Shown: positions 16,479 through 24,633, numbered from the stretch's first letter. The stretch is DNA of 55,576 bases from an uncultured Candidatus Saccharibacteria bacterium (GCA_946406315.1 CAMJKD010000008.1:1-55576); one strand, 5' to 3'. Numbers and translations are program-made. Notes: a model not told the origin generated them from the letters alone.

Positions 16479-16943
16479 CTAAATCCTTAAAAATCGCACA
16501 AGACGATCCAGTAAATCCAGCTTAACCGGCTCCATCGGCAAACGCGCACCAAAGATGTCCACAATCTGTTCGCCCTCCGCCTCTGGGAAGTAAACCGTAA
16601 CGCGCATGCCAAAACGCTTTTTCGGCATTAGAATAATCGAATAGTGGTTATTGTCATTTAAGACACCGAATGACTTAAAATTGCTAAATAAGTATAAATT
16701 ATTACCTTCCGATAATCCTTTATCAGTAAGAGAGTAATGTAACAAACGCGGGCTACGCATCGTATAAACCAATAGGGCAGCTACCGCCACAATAATCAAC
16801 AGAAAAAATGTCCACTGCTGCAACCACACGGCTATACCGCATAGACCGACAGTGATAATTATTAATCCTATATACCACCCGGCATTCTTTTTATATTCAA
16901 TATATTCGCGAGCTTCCCAGTTCACTAAAGTCTTCTTTGCCAT
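16479..16943 (-). CDS. Small two-span membrane protein
   Basis: A 154-aa protein with two closely spaced membrane spans at about residues 23-41 and 43-61, flanked by a short N-terminal cytoplasmic segment and a C-terminal domain of about 90 residues (from RSPRLLHYSLTDKGL onward). The C-terminal part has a beta-rich pattern reminiscent of bacterial PH-like or DUF-type membrane-associated domains, but no family can be named. A YSLTDKGL-to-YLFSNFKSFGVL region followed by a VTVYFP strand is visible. Its promoter has an extended -10 box six bases before ATG, so the mRNA is probably leaderless. Confidence 0.8.
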   Translation of the reverse strand: MAKKTLVNWEAREYIEYKKNAGWYIGLIIITVGLCGIAVWLQQWTFFLLIIVAVAALLVYTMRSPRLLHYSLTDKGLSEGNNLYLFSNFKSFGVLNDNNHYSIILMPKKRFGMRVTVYFPEAEGEQIVDIFGARLPMEPVKLDLLDRLVRFLRI

Positions 16944-16949
16944 ACTGAA

Positions 16950-16958
16950 ATTATACCA
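16950..16958 (-). promoter_or_regulatory. Extended -10 box, leaderless
   Basis: On the minus strand TGGTATAAT is followed by TTCAGT and then ATG at 16943. The -10 hexamer is the perfect consensus. Confidence 0.68.
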
Positions 16959-16981
16959 TAAGAATATTTACAATATTGCAA

Positions 16982-17005
16982 CAAAAAACGCTCAATATCT
17001 TGAGC
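16982..17005 (-). terminator. Terminator of tRNA-Ser
   Basis: Stem GCTCAA/TTGAGC with a four-base loop, followed on the minus strand by GTTTTTTG, seven bases downstream of the tRNA 3' end. Confidence 0.85.
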
Positions 17006-17011
17006 ATCTTT

Positions 17012-17104
17012 TGGCGGAGGGTGAGAGATTCGAACTCTCGCACCAGCTTTCGCCAGTCTAACGATTTAGCAAACCGTCCCCTTCAACCACTTGGGTAACC
17101 CTCC
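17012..17104 (-). tRNA. tRNA-Ser (anticodon GCT)
   Basis: The minus strand gives a 93-nt class II tRNA: acceptor GGAGGGT/ACCCTCC, an anticodon loop TTGCTAA (GCT, reads AGC/AGU), a long variable arm with stem CTGGC...GCTGG, T loop TTCGAAT and an encoded CCA. Confidence 0.96.
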
Positions 17105-17149
17105 AATACACTCCATCTTATCATATTGGCATTATTTTTGCACACATAT

Positions 17150-17178
17150 TTGCCATAAACTAAATAATACTATATAAT
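17150..17178 (+). promoter_or_regulatory. Promoter of the first pilin gene
   Basis: TTGCCA (17150-17155), a 17-base spacer and TATAAT (17173-17178). The leader is about 31 bases; TAAGGA lies 20 bases before the ATG, farther than usual. Confidence 0.75.
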
Positions 17179-17215
17179 TTAACTAACTTTTAAGGATAGA
17201 GCAGAGTATTTAGAA

Positions 17216-17617
17216 ATGAAGAAAATTTTCAAAAAAACAGGGCAAGTATTCACTGGTGCTGCAGCTATGGTTACACTATTTGCGGGTCACGCTATGGCCA
17301 CCACTATGAAATATGAAAACCCGGCCCAAGCCGGAGCTAATGCTGCTCGCGCAAACGGCATGCCGGCCGAGTTAATTGGCGCAACAGGAGTTTTCACTCG
17401 CATTACTAACACTATTCTCTATGCCGTAGGTATTATATCTGTAGTTATGCTTGTTTATGGCGGCCTTCGCTATATTGTCTCTGGCGGCGATAGCAAGAAA
17501 GTCACCGATGCCAAGAATACTATCATGTATGCTATTATTGGTCTTATCATCGCTATCCTATCCTATGCTATTGTCAACTTCGTCATCAGCGCCATCGGCG
17601 GTTCTGCATCTGTCTAA
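17216..17617 (+). CDS. VirB2-like type IV secretion pilin
   Basis: A 133-aa VirB2/TrbC-like pilin. It has a signal peptide (basic MKKIFKKTG, hydrophobic core, AMA-type cleavage near residue 28), a short exported segment, and the family core: a first span (about 62-80), the polar cytoplasmic loop YIVSGGDSKKVTDAKNT (about 83-99), and a second span (100-123). The loop SGGDxxKVxxAKNT with flanking glycines is the hallmark shared with the pilin-like genes at 19023-21608. It lies alone on the plus strand, away from the main pilin operon, with its own promoter. VirB2-type subunits build a pilus or channel; the role in this lineage is not established. Confidence 0.88.
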   Translation: MKKIFKKTGQVFTGAAAMVTLFAGHAMATTMKYENPAQAGANAARANGMPAELIGATGVFTRITNTILYAVGIISVVMLVYGGLRYIVSGGDSKKVTDAKNTIMYAIIGLIIAILSYAIVNFVISAIGGSASV

Positions 17618-17618
17618 T

Positions 17619-18287
17619 TTATTCACTTTTCGCTAATACTATTATTGATATGTCCTTTACTCCCACTTTTTGCAGCTCCATGCACGCAGATGTCATGCTA
17701 CTACCAGTCGTTCAAATATCATCAACTAAGGCATAACTTGCTTCAGTATCTATATCAGAACACGCCGCATAGGCCATTTTTGCCTGTTTCTTACGCAAGT
17801 CCATACTCGCCCCAACCTGCACACTATTATTTTTCCTCTCAATCACTTTCCGAACTTCACCACCACACGCTCGCGATAAATCAACCGCAAGTCGACCCGT
17901 ATGATCAAAACCTCTTTCTCGCACATGTTTCTTGATGGTCGGGAGCGGCACGATTATCTTACCTTGCAAAAAACCGCCAAATAAATCCCCCAACAACTCC
18001 GCAAATACCCAGCTACACGTTCTTATTGATTGATATTTATAACAATTTATTAAATCTTTTAGTAAACCGCAACGACCACCAATATAAAACTGTTCTCGAA
18101 AGGGAAGCGCGCATTTTTCACAAATTCTATTTTTTAACTTGTCCCCACAGCATAAACATTTTCAATTATTTCCGCTTATGATGTATTTTTTACAACAATT
18201 GCATAGTATTCCACCAACTTTTCCACATGATATACAGTAATAAGGGCAGAAAAACTCCCAAATTGACCTAGTTATTGTATTTTTCAC
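17619..18287 (-). pseudogene. comF: comF-like gene with two in-frame UGA codons
   Basis: The minus strand from a GTG at 18287 (AGGAG eight bases upstream) to TAA at 17619 makes one 223-codon frame, the length of ComF, which takes part in DNA uptake. It has two N-terminal CxxC pairs (CISCG...CNCC) and a second set (CLCCG...CEKC), then the phosphoribosyltransferase core VRERGFDHTGRLA, ERKNNSVQVG and LVDDI-stop-TTGSSM, ending in VLAKSE. TGA interrupts the frame at codon 42 (18162-18164) and codon 192 (17712-17714). Apart from these the frame is intact with no indels. UGA is a normal stop in neighbouring genes, so the gene is probably a recent pseudogene; readthrough is the alternative. The second TGA sits in the substrate motif, where Trp is common. 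Confidence 0.85.
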
Positions 18288-18307
18288 AACAAAAACTCCT
18301 TTTTTTC

Positions 18308-18336
18308 TTGATTTTATAGATGGACATCAATATAAT
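18308..18336 (+). promoter_or_regulatory. hsp20 promoter
   Basis: TTGATT (18308-18313), a 17-base spacer and TATAAT (18331-18336). No CIRCE element is seen here, so regulation differs from groESL. Confidence 0.78.
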
Positions 18337-18379
18337 AAAGCTTAAGAGTGTAAATTAGTGGAGGATTTTAAAAAATACT

Positions 18380-18898
18380 ATGGCTCGTAAACAAGACGAA
18401 ATGAGCTTAGATGATGAGCTCACAGCTGCCTTTTTAGAGGGCGACAACTCTGGACTAGTTGCAGAAGAGGAACCGGTGGAAACTCCAGTCAACACTCCAG
18501 CTGAAGAAACTACAGTAGTCGAAGAAGATTTTGTCGATGACGGCGAAGGTTGGGATGACGGTGCTGACGATATTCCTGGTCAGCTCGCAGTAGATGTCTA
18601 TGAGACTAACGACAAGCTTATTATTAAAGCTCGTACCGCAGGCATCGAACGCAAAGATCTCGATGTGTCTATTTCAGACAATATCTTAACCATTTCTGGC
18701 GTCCTTAATGGCGGCGAAGATGACAAAGCAACTCAATGGCACATCCAAGAGTGTTACTGGGGCGAATTTAGTCGAACTATCGCCCTTCCAGTACAGGTCA
18801 AAGAAGATGGCGTCGAAGCTGTTCTAAAAGATGGCGTTCTTACTATCTCATTCGAGAAAGAGAAGACCGAAGCGCCAAAACGTATTACAATTAACTAA
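18380..18898 (+). CDS. Small heat shock protein Hsp20
   Basis: A 172-aa alpha-crystallin-type small heat shock protein, an ATP-independent holdase. Residues 1-68 form an unusually acidic N-terminal arm (long runs of Glu and Asp with Pro/Thr). The alpha-crystallin domain covers about 69-165: VDVYETNDKLIIKA at its start, ISDNILTISG, WGEFSRTIALP, and the conserved AVLKDGVLTISF. The C-terminus ends in an IxI motif (ITIN), used for oligomer assembly. The arm has no aromatic or hydrophobic patches typical of model members, which may change oligomerisation. GTGGAGG lies 15 bases before ATG. It lies divergent to the comF remnant and ends at a strong terminator. Confidence 0.94.
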   Translation: MARKQDEMSLDDELTAAFLEGDNSGLVAEEEPVETPVNTPAEETTVVEEDFVDDGEGWDDGADDIPGQLAVDVYETNDKLIIKARTAGIERKDLDVSISDNILTISGVLNGGEDDKATQWHIQECYWGEFSRTIALPVQVKEDGVEAVLKDGVLTISFEKEKTEAPKRITIN

Positions 18899-18920
18899 TC
18901 ATTATACTCGCAAAAATCAC

Positions 18921-18948
18921 AAAATCCCCGGCTTAGCCGGGGATTTTA
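18921..18948 (+). terminator. Terminator of hsp20
   Basis: A perfect 12-base stem around TCCCCGGC / GCCGGGGA with loop TTA and a following T-rich stretch. Confidence 0.88.
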
Positions 18949-18978
18949 GTTGGAGATAAAGCATCTATCCACAACATC

Positions 18979-19010
18979 AAAATACCCCTCGTCATTAACA
19001 AGGGGTATTT
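18979..19010 (-). terminator. Hairpin after the pilin at 19023
   Basis: Stem AAATACCCCT / AGGGGTATTT with a loop of about 11 bases, directly downstream of the pilin stop on the minus strand. The T-run is short, so termination may be partial. Confidence 0.65.
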
Positions 19011-19022
19011 AAAACCTTTTGA

Positions 19023-19424
19023 TTACTCGCCCGCGAGACCATTGAGCACGAAGGTCACAATTGCAAAGGAAAGCAACACCACAACAAGGCCGATGACACC
19101 ATATAAAATCGTATTCTTAGCCTTCTGAACCTTATTTGTATCACCTTGCGACGTCGCATAATTAATGCCACCAATAATTATCATAATCACCGCAACAATA
19201 CCAATGGAACCAAATACTAAATTGATAATCGTAGCAATCAAACCATTCAAATCCGTCTCCGCACCAGGGTTTACTGCATTCACACCATCTTGCGCATCTA
19301 CACCGGCTTGACCAGCTGATTTCCCATTAGCATAGACACTCGTAGTAGAAGCCATAGCAACAGTCAGCGCCGCTACAGTTAAAGTAGCACCTAGTTCTTT
19401 CGTAATGCCTTTAATTCTGCTCAT
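19023..19424 (-). CDS. VirB2-like type IV secretion pilin
   Basis: A 133-aa VirB2-like subunit. A signal-peptide-like segment (residues 8-32, ending near VYANG) leads to a short mature N-terminus with GQAGVDAQDGVNAV, then span one (about 68-88), the loop YATSQGDTNKVQKAKNT (about 88-104) and span two (105-128), ending FVLNGLAGE. The core is very similar to the 19528 and 20119 genes, sharing SQGD and AKNT/GKDT, so these arose by duplication. It is the last gene of the leftward pilin series (21608 to 19023) with a terminator on either side, so it may also be expressed alone. Confidence 0.9.
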   Translation of the reverse strand: MSRIKGITKELGATLTVAALTVAMASTTSVYANGKSAGQAGVDAQDGVNAVNPGAETDLNGLIATIINLVFGSIGIVAVIMIIIGGINYATSQGDTNKVQKAKNTILYGVIGLVVVLLSFAIVTFVLNGLAGE

Positions 19425-19473
19425 CCTTTTTCATCTTCTCCTTATCTATTGGATATAATAGCATAAACTATAT

Positions 19474-19505
19474 AAAAAAGCATCCCCAGCAAGGGGAAGC
19501 TTTTT
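19474..19505 (-). terminator. Terminator between pilin genes
   Basis: Stem AAAGCATCCCC / GGGGAAGCTTT with a short loop AGCA and a T6 run on the minus strand, just after the stop of the 19528 gene. Confidence 0.85.
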
Positions 19506-19527
19506 ATAAGAAACGTTTTTTCGTCTT

Positions 19528-20022
19528 TTACTCACCAGCAAGAGCACTGAGTACGAAGTTTACAATTGCGTAAGCAAGAATCGCAATTACAAGACCAATA
19601 ATACCGTAAAGAATTGTATCTTTGCCTTTCTTAACCTTAGTTGTGTCACCTTGAGAAGTAGCATAGCTGACACCGCCGAGAATAATCATAATAACGGCAA
19701 CCATACCTACCACAAAAATAATAGAATTGATGATAGTTTTAATAACATCATTAAGATCGCTATCATTACATTGGTCAGGATTATTAGCCAAAGTACCAGC
19801 CTGAGCACAATCTGAAGAGGTCTTACCGTAAATCGCCACATAAGAGTCATTCACCTTTACGCGCTGACAGTAAACATAGCCATCGCTTGCATCCAAAGCA
19901 AGATTTGGATATTTATTTCCTTCGCCAACACAGCTATCTAGAGCAAGAATTGGACCACCAAGCAATACGACCGCAAAGGTCGCCAATACAGCTACCTTTA
20001 TTAGTTTATTAATTGTTTTCAT
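19528..20022 (-). CDS. VirB2-like pilin with a cysteine-rich exported N-terminus
   Basis: A 164-aa VirB2-like protein. After a signal peptide (residues 1-28) there is an extra exported segment of about 70 residues with four cysteines (DSCVG, VYCQR, SSDCAQ, DQCND), then the shared pilin core: span one, loop YATSQGDTTKVKKGKDT and span two, ending FVLSALAGE. The cysteines would be free to form disulfides outside the membrane, unlike in the sister pilins. AAGGAG precedes the ATG. It lies between two transcript-ending hairpins or spacers and is highly similar in its core to 19023 and 20119. It may be a specialised minor or tip subunit; that is inference. Confidence 0.88.
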   Translation of the reverse strand: MKTINKLIKVAVLATFAVVLLGGPILALDSCVGEGNKYPNLALDASDGYVYCQRVKVNDSYVAIYGKTSSDCAQAGTLANNPDQCNDSDLNDVIKTIINSIIFVVGMVAVIMIILGGVSYATSQGDTTKVKKGKDTILYGIIGLVIAILAYAIVNFVLSALAGE

Positions 20023-20118
20023 TCGTATTTTCTCCTTATTGTTAAACGAAAAAACTTTAGTCTAATTTTATCACACCATCATGCTTATTTGTATAGAAAA
20101 ATCATAATGTTTTTCCTA

Positions 20119-20433
20119 TCAACCACCATTCATGCCCGTAAGTACGAAGCTTACAATCGCAAAAGCCAATAACGAGATAACTAAACCAATCACCCCAAAC
20201 AATACCGTATTCTTCGCCTTCTTTATTTTCTCCGCATCACCTTGCGACGTCATAAAACTAACGCCGCCTATAATAACCATAATAACAGCTACAATACCAA
20301 CCATCGCAAACACTACACTAAGAATATTTTTTATAGTTACCTGCAGGTCAGTATCGCCGCCATCAACATTAACGACCTGTTCCGAAGGTTTAGTCGTTGC
20401 TTCGGCTAAATAATAAAAAAATGTTTCCTTCAT
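20119..20433 (-). CDS. Short VirB2-like pilin without a clear signal peptide
   Basis: A 104-aa protein made almost only of the VirB2-like core: span one (about 38-60), loop FMTSQGDAEKIKKAKNT (60-76) and span two (77-100), ending LTGMNGG. The N-terminus (KETFFYYLAEATTKPSEQVV) is not a convincing signal peptide, so its membrane insertion may rely on its two spans. AGGAG lies nine bases upstream of the start, which supports this start. It sits 15 bases downstream of the tandem pilin gene, so the two are probably co-transcribed. Confidence 0.87.
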   Translation of the reverse strand: MKETFFYYLAEATTKPSEQVVNVDGGDTDLQVTIKNILSVVFAMVGIVAVIMVIIGGVSFMTSQGDAEKIKKAKNTVLFGVIGLVISLLAFAIVSFVLTGMNGG

Positions 20434-20448
20434 TTTTTGTTCTCCTTT

Positions 20449-21099
20449 TTATCCACCAACTGCCGTCAATACTAAGTTCACAATAGCTGCAGCTACCAAA
20501 GTAATAATCAAACCAACCGCCGCAGATGTAATAGTATTCTTAGCTTTTGACACCTTTTGCGAATCACCGACACTTGTCACATATGCTACACCACCAATAA
20601 CCATCATTATCACGCATACAATTCCCGCCCACATGAATGCGTGATTGAATATATTGGCAAAAAAGTTACCAGTAACCGATGTTTCAGTTATATCTACTAT
20701 TGCACCAGATATTAAAGATGCTGTCACGCAAAGCGAGACACCGATCAAAGCGCGCGTAATCGTCTTCTTACCATTAGCGACCTTACCTGGATCGCCGTTC
20801 GATAACATATATAGATAACCGCCCCAAATTACAAACCCTACACTAACGTAGCCGGCAATCTGAAGAATCATCGTGACTATATTAAGAGTTATTTTCCATA
20901 TCATTTCACGAATTTCTTCAGGTTTACTAGGTTGCGTACCATCGCAAACCGCATCGACGCCGTCATACCAAGCACGTAAACCCATAAAATGTTCCTCGCC
21001 GCACTGATCGGCAGCCGCATATACATCAGTATTCAAAAGCGTAAATTGCGAAAAAAGAAGTCCAACCCCAATCATTAACACTGCAAACACTTTTCTCAT
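20449..21099 (-). CDS. Tandem double VirB2-like protein
   Basis: A 216-aa protein containing two consecutive VirB2-like cores after a signal peptide (residues 1-29, YA-A cleavage). The first core covers about 68-132 (loop YMLSNGDPGKVANGKKT) and the second about 145-215 (loop YVTSVGDSQKVSKAKNT). Each has the two-span, polar-loop layout of the single pilins, so the protein has four spans in addition to its signal peptide. The two halves have diverged, the second being closer to the sister genes. The start codon overlaps the previous stop by four bases (ATGA). A covalent pilin dimer could act as a fixed subunit pair, for example at the base of the structure; this is inference. Confidence 0.87.
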   Translation of the reverse strand: MRKVFAVLMIGVGLLFSQFTLLNTDVYAAADQCGEEHFMGLRAWYDGVDAVCDGTQPSKPEEIREMIWKITLNIVTMILQIAGYVSVGFVIWGGYLYMLSNGDPGKVANGKKTITRALIGVSLCVTASLISGAIVDITETSVTGNFFANIFNHAFMWAGIVCVIMMVIGGVAYVTSVGDSQKVSKAKNTITSAAVGLIITLVAAAIVNLVLTAVGG

Positions 21100-21608
21100 C
21101 CTATCTCCTTTTCTTGCCCCTTTACTTGAACCGACGACGACTCTGCGCCGTCATGTACATGCTCCGCCGCTTCACTATCCGGAATTATCAACAACAACGC
21201 TAAAGCCCCAAGAGCCCATAATACTATACCGATTACAATCTCTACCATTCGTTTCTTCGCCTTTTGAACCTGCGCCTCATTATCTCGTGCCGACATTATT
21301 AAATAGCCACATATAATAAGACCAATTGTCGCCAGCACGCCAATACCAATCGAGAGAACCGAAATTGTAAACTTAATCATATCCATCAATGCTTTTTCGC
21401 CATCAGTTTCTGCCGTATTACACCAATCCCTTAAGATTGTCGCACATTGATTTTCCTTCTCCGGATCCAGCTTTACTTTTCCGCCATCCGTCCCATCAGT
21501 GGTATTATTACTGTCAGCCCAAGCTAAATCGCCTCCAATAAAAACCAGACTCATTATCGCAGCAACTACAATAACTCCAATTTTTCTCACCAAATGACTA
21601 TTTTTCAT
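21096..21608 (-). CDS. Divergent VirB2-like membrane protein
   Basis: A 170-aa protein heading the leftward pilin operon. It has a signal peptide (1-31, LAWA cleavage), an exported part with two cysteines (QCATIL and DWCNTA), then two spans around a polar loop with MSARDNEAQVQKAKKRM instead of the sGD...AKNT loop. This is a distant version of the pilin core. A C-terminal tail of about 30 residues rich in Glu, His and Ser follows the second span, which sister genes lack. The promoter is an extended -10 box at 21652. AGAGGTAA precedes the ATG. It probably belongs to the same pilus or channel set. Confidence 0.8.
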   Translation of the reverse strand: MKNSHLVRKIGVIVVAAIMSLVFIGGDLAWADSNNTTDGTDGGKVKLDPEKENQCATILRDWCNTAETDGEKALMDMIKFTISVLSIGIGVLATIGLIICGYLIMSARDNEAQVQKAKKRMVEIVIGIVLWALGALALLLIIPDSEAAEHVHDGAESSSVQVKGQEKEIG

Positions 21609-21651
21609 CGAAACATTACCTCTTTCGATCTGAATGTGTTAATATGTCTCA

Positions 21652-21660
21652 ATTATAACA
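21652..21660 (-). promoter_or_regulatory. Extended -10 box of the leftward pilin operon
   Basis: On the minus strand TGTTATAAT stands about 44 bases before the first ATG. It lies divergent to the promoter at 21728. Confidence 0.6.
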
Positions 21661-21727
21661 TAAGCACTCGTGTATTTTTACAGCGTAGTGTATAATTGGC
21701 ATTCCGGTCTATAAGGCTGCATACTAC

Positions 21728-21756
21728 TTGACTAAAAAGCTTATGTGTGATATAAT
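21728..21756 (+). promoter_or_regulatory. Promoter of the type IV secretion operon
   Basis: TTGACT (21728-21733), a 17-base spacer and TATAAT (21751-21756). The ATG at 21766 lies nine bases after the -10 box, so the leader is only about three bases long. Confidence 0.78.
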
Positions 21757-21765
21757 AAAGAGGCT

Positions 21766-24582
21766 ATGGGTAGGTGGTTAAAAAACATTACCATATCTAT
21801 TATTACGACCGCGATAAGCTTAGCGGCTTTATCTGGTCCAGTTTTTGCTGCACCTACAACCTCAACTCCTAACACCGATACTACAACTACCGCCCCAGCC
21901 AATCCCACAACTCCCGCAAATCCTACAAATCCCGATAACTCAACCACCCCAGCTAACCCTACCGATAACGACGAAGACGATAATGAAGAAGAGGAGAGCG
22001 AAACTCCAACCTGCTACGACCAAGTCGGCGGCGTTGGTTGGCTCATCTGTCCTGGTACTGTTTTTCTAGCAAACGTCATAGACGGTGCCTACGGTATATT
22101 AGACAATCTTTTACGCGTTAATCCAATCCCTAGCGACACAAATTCACCAATCCATATTGTTTGGGATTACATCAGAGGTATTACAAACCTCATTTTCGTC
22201 ATCTTCTTCCTCGTCATCATCTTTTCTCAATTAACTGGTCTCGGTATCACTAATTATGGCATTAAACGCGCATTACCACGCCTAATCGTAGCCGCCATCC
22301 TTATCAACCTAAGCTATATCATCTGTACATTAGCGGTCGATTTAAGTAACGTTGTCGGCATCGCCTTGCGTAGTGTATTTCAAAATATTCAAGATATCGC
22401 CATTGCGAACGGCACCATCAATAAAATCGCTTCCGGCACCTCATCTGCCGGCATCGTTGCCACTATCTTAGGCATCGGCACCATCGGTACCGTCACTACT
22501 CTCTCATTCGCCGGCGGTCTGACTGGTATTATTTGGCTACTTCTCCCAGTAATATTATCCGGCGCCATTGCTATCATCTCTGCCGTTATTACTATGGCCG
22601 CTCGCCAAGCCCTCATCTTCCTTCTTGTCATGGTTGCACCGCTGGCTTTTGTCTGTTATCTCCTTCCAAACACCGAAAAATGGTTCCGTACCTGGTACCA
22701 AATGTTCTTCCGCATGATTTTCTTTTACCCATTATTCAGCATTCTCTATGGCGCCTCTCAGCTTGCTGGCTATATCACTATCACTTCGGCTACCAGCTGG
22801 CTAAGCGTCGTATTAGGTATCGCCATCCAAGTCTTACCATTATTCCTCACGTTTCCACTCATGCGCATGTCTGGCACCGTCCTCGGCGGTATCAGCAGCC
22901 TTATTCATCGCGCCACCGACCCAGCAGCCGGCTTATTGCGCCGTCGCGCCGCAGAAGGTCAGGCTCTCGCTCGCGCTCGACAACTAAACAGTACTAACAA
23001 TATCCCGCACAACCGTCTCGCACGCTGGCTCGAACAACGACGCACTAATCGTGAATTCGATCTTCAGCAAACCGTTGCTAATAATAAAGACACTTACATG
23101 ACCAATGCTGCCACCAGTATGGTTCGCGGTCGTAACCGCAAGAGTCTCAATGGTCGCGGTGTCCGTTATTATAATATGCAGGCTCGCAAGATGCAGAACC
23201 AAATCGCTCGTACTCAGTTTGAAACCGATATGGATGAAGGCTTCGACGACGGCGTAGCAGTAGGTACACCAATCGTTCGCAGTATGCGTAATGCACAGAT
23301 TGCTCGCACTAACCGCGCCTTCCAAGATGCCATTATTGATGACCATGTTGCCAAGACTCGTCAACACAGCGTCGCACGTACAAATATGGAAAATCGCGCT
23401 ATCCGCATTCGTAAAGCTCTTAGCGATGAGAATGATCGCGCTAACAGTCAAATCTATCGACAAGTTACCTCCGCTTTCCGTCAAAGCAACGCTCCAGTTG
23501 CTGGCAGTGCAGAAGAGCTCGCCGTCAAACGCTCCGTTAATGATGTTCTTGCCGACGCCATCGCTCAGAAACGCCGTGTCGACTCCGATATGAAGAGTAG
23601 TTATCTCGAACTCTATGATGACTCTCCAGCTGGCAAATACATTAATAACCAGCTCATTGAAGCTCTCAATACTAACGACTACAACTCCGCATCCGCCGCT
23701 ATGATTACTATGGCAAAGCGTGGCGACCACGGTGATCTACTTCGCACTATGGTCGAGCATTCCGATCAAATCTCCAACAACTTCGCAATGCAAAAGAACC
23801 TTGCCGATACCGGCCTTGGCCTCAAGAAAGAGAACCTCTACCTCTGGGCCTGGTCTAAGGCTAATATGATTCGTCGCGGTATGAGCGACAGTAATGATCC
23901 GGCACATCCAGAAGAAAACGTCGCATCCTATATTGATATGGAAACCTTCCTTCGTGGTGGCACTATGCCGGGTGATGGCGCTAATGCCAGCGATAAGCTT
24001 AGGAAGGCATCACTCAAACAAATCTTCAGCGACCTTAATGGCTGGTCTGCTGTTGCTACTCAGGACCGCACGGTCTTCAAAGAAATGTTTAAGCTCATTC
24101 AAGACGGCACCATTCCAATACCTACCAACGCCGCCGGGGAAGAACAGTTCCCACTTATCTTTCCAGAAAAATACATCCGTTCTGCTGCAGTATCTGGCCT
24201 CATGGATGGTGAACAACTTAGCACACTCAATACGCTTCTTACTGGCGGCTACAAGTCCGGCGCCGCTCAACAGAGTCAATGGTTCTATGACCATCAGGGC
24301 ATGATCGAGAATCAGCTCATGAGCTACGTAAATAATATGGTCGCTAGCCAGCTCGTCAGCTCCAAGAGCTCTACGATTAAAGATATTAACGGTGCATTAC
24401 TCGAAATTCATCCAAACGATTATGTCGAAAAGACTGTTAACGGCCAAATTATGCGTGTCAGCACTCAGCTCTATAACGCATTCGACGCCGAACGCGCCGC
24501 TCTTAATAAACCAAGCGCCATTAACCAACGCAACTCGATGAATAAAGAGATTCGCGAGATGTTCGATATTAGCCTAAATTAA
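21766..24582 (+). CDS. TrbL/VirB6-like inner-membrane channel protein
   Basis: A 938-aa polytopic protein. Residues 1-27 are a signal peptide (GPVFA-A). A linker rich in Thr, Pro and Asn followed by an acidic run covers about 28-85. About seven to eight membrane spans occupy 105-375, with alternating long spans such as the LIFVIFFLVIIFSQL and FPLMRMSGTVLGG regions; this is the TrbL/VirB6-type core expected to form the inner-membrane part of the secretion channel. The remaining 550 residues are a long, charged, helical cytoplasmic tail rich in Arg and Asn, including many MRRR/RARQ-type patches at its start. It is followed by PrgI- and VirB4-like genes, as expected of a type IV secretion system. 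Confidence 0.85.
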   Translation: MGRWLKNITISIITTAISLAALSGPVFAAPTTSTPNTDTTTTAPANPTTPANPTNPDNSTTPANPTDNDEDDNEEEESETPTCYDQVGGVGWLICPGTVFLANVIDGAYGILDNLLRVNPIPSDTNSPIHIVWDYIRGITNLIFVIFFLVIIFSQLTGLGITNYGIKRALPRLIVAAILINLSYIICTLAVDLSNVVGIALRSVFQNIQDIAIANGTINKIASGTSSAGIVATILGIGTIGTVTTLSFAGGLTGIIWLLLPVILSGAIAIISAVITMAARQALIFLLVMVAPLAFVCYLLPNTEKWFRTWYQMFFRMIFFYPLFSILYGASQLAGYITITSATSWLSVVLGIAIQVLPLFLTFPLMRMSGTVLGGISSLIHRATDPAAGLLRRRAAEGQALARARQLNSTNNIPHNRLARWLEQRRTNREFDLQQTVANNKDTYMTNAATSMVRGRNRKSLNGRGVRYYNMQARKMQNQIARTQFETDMDEGFDDGVAVGTPIVRSMRNAQIARTNRAFQDAIIDDHVAKTRQHSVARTNMENRAIRIRKALSDENDRANSQIYRQVTSAFRQSNAPVAGSAEELAVKRSVNDVLADAIAQKRRVDSDMKSSYLELYDDSPAGKYINNQLIEALNTNDYNSASAAMITMAKRGDHGDLLRTMVEHSDQISNNFAMQKNLADTGLGLKKENLYLWAWSKANMIRRGMSDSNDPAHPEENVASYIDMETFLRGGTMPGDGANASDKLRKASLKQIFSDLNGWSAVATQDRTVFKEMFKLIQDGTIPIPTNAAGEEQFPLIFPEKYIRSAAVSGLMDGEQLSTLNTLLTGGYKSGAAQQSQWFYDHQGMIENQLMSYVNNMVASQLVSSKSSTIKDINGALLEIHPNDYVEKTVNGQIMRVSTQLYNAFDAERAALNKPSAINQRNSMNKEIREMFDISLN

Positions 24583-24624
24583 TCTAGAAATGGACCTTAT
24601 GCTGACAATTATTATTAACGATTA

Positions 24625-24633
24625 TGCTAAAAT
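24625..24633 (+). promoter_or_regulatory. Extended -10 box of prgI gene, leaderless
   Basis: TGCTAAAAT is followed by six bases (ATAATC) and then ATG at 24640. It may add transcription for the prgI/virB4 genes. Confidence 0.55.

Noticed and set aside
17619-18287. The organism using UGA as glycine or tryptophan (alternative code)
   Set aside because: dnaA, sufC, the DDAH-like gene, the first LicD gene and a GT4 gene all end in TGA at natural protein ends, several overlapping the next start codon. Only comF carries internal TGA codons.
23000-23730. A 248-codon minus-strand open frame inside the TrbL-like gene
   Set aside because: It lies fully antisense to a well-supported gene and has no recognisable domain; codon bias of the plus frame explains it.
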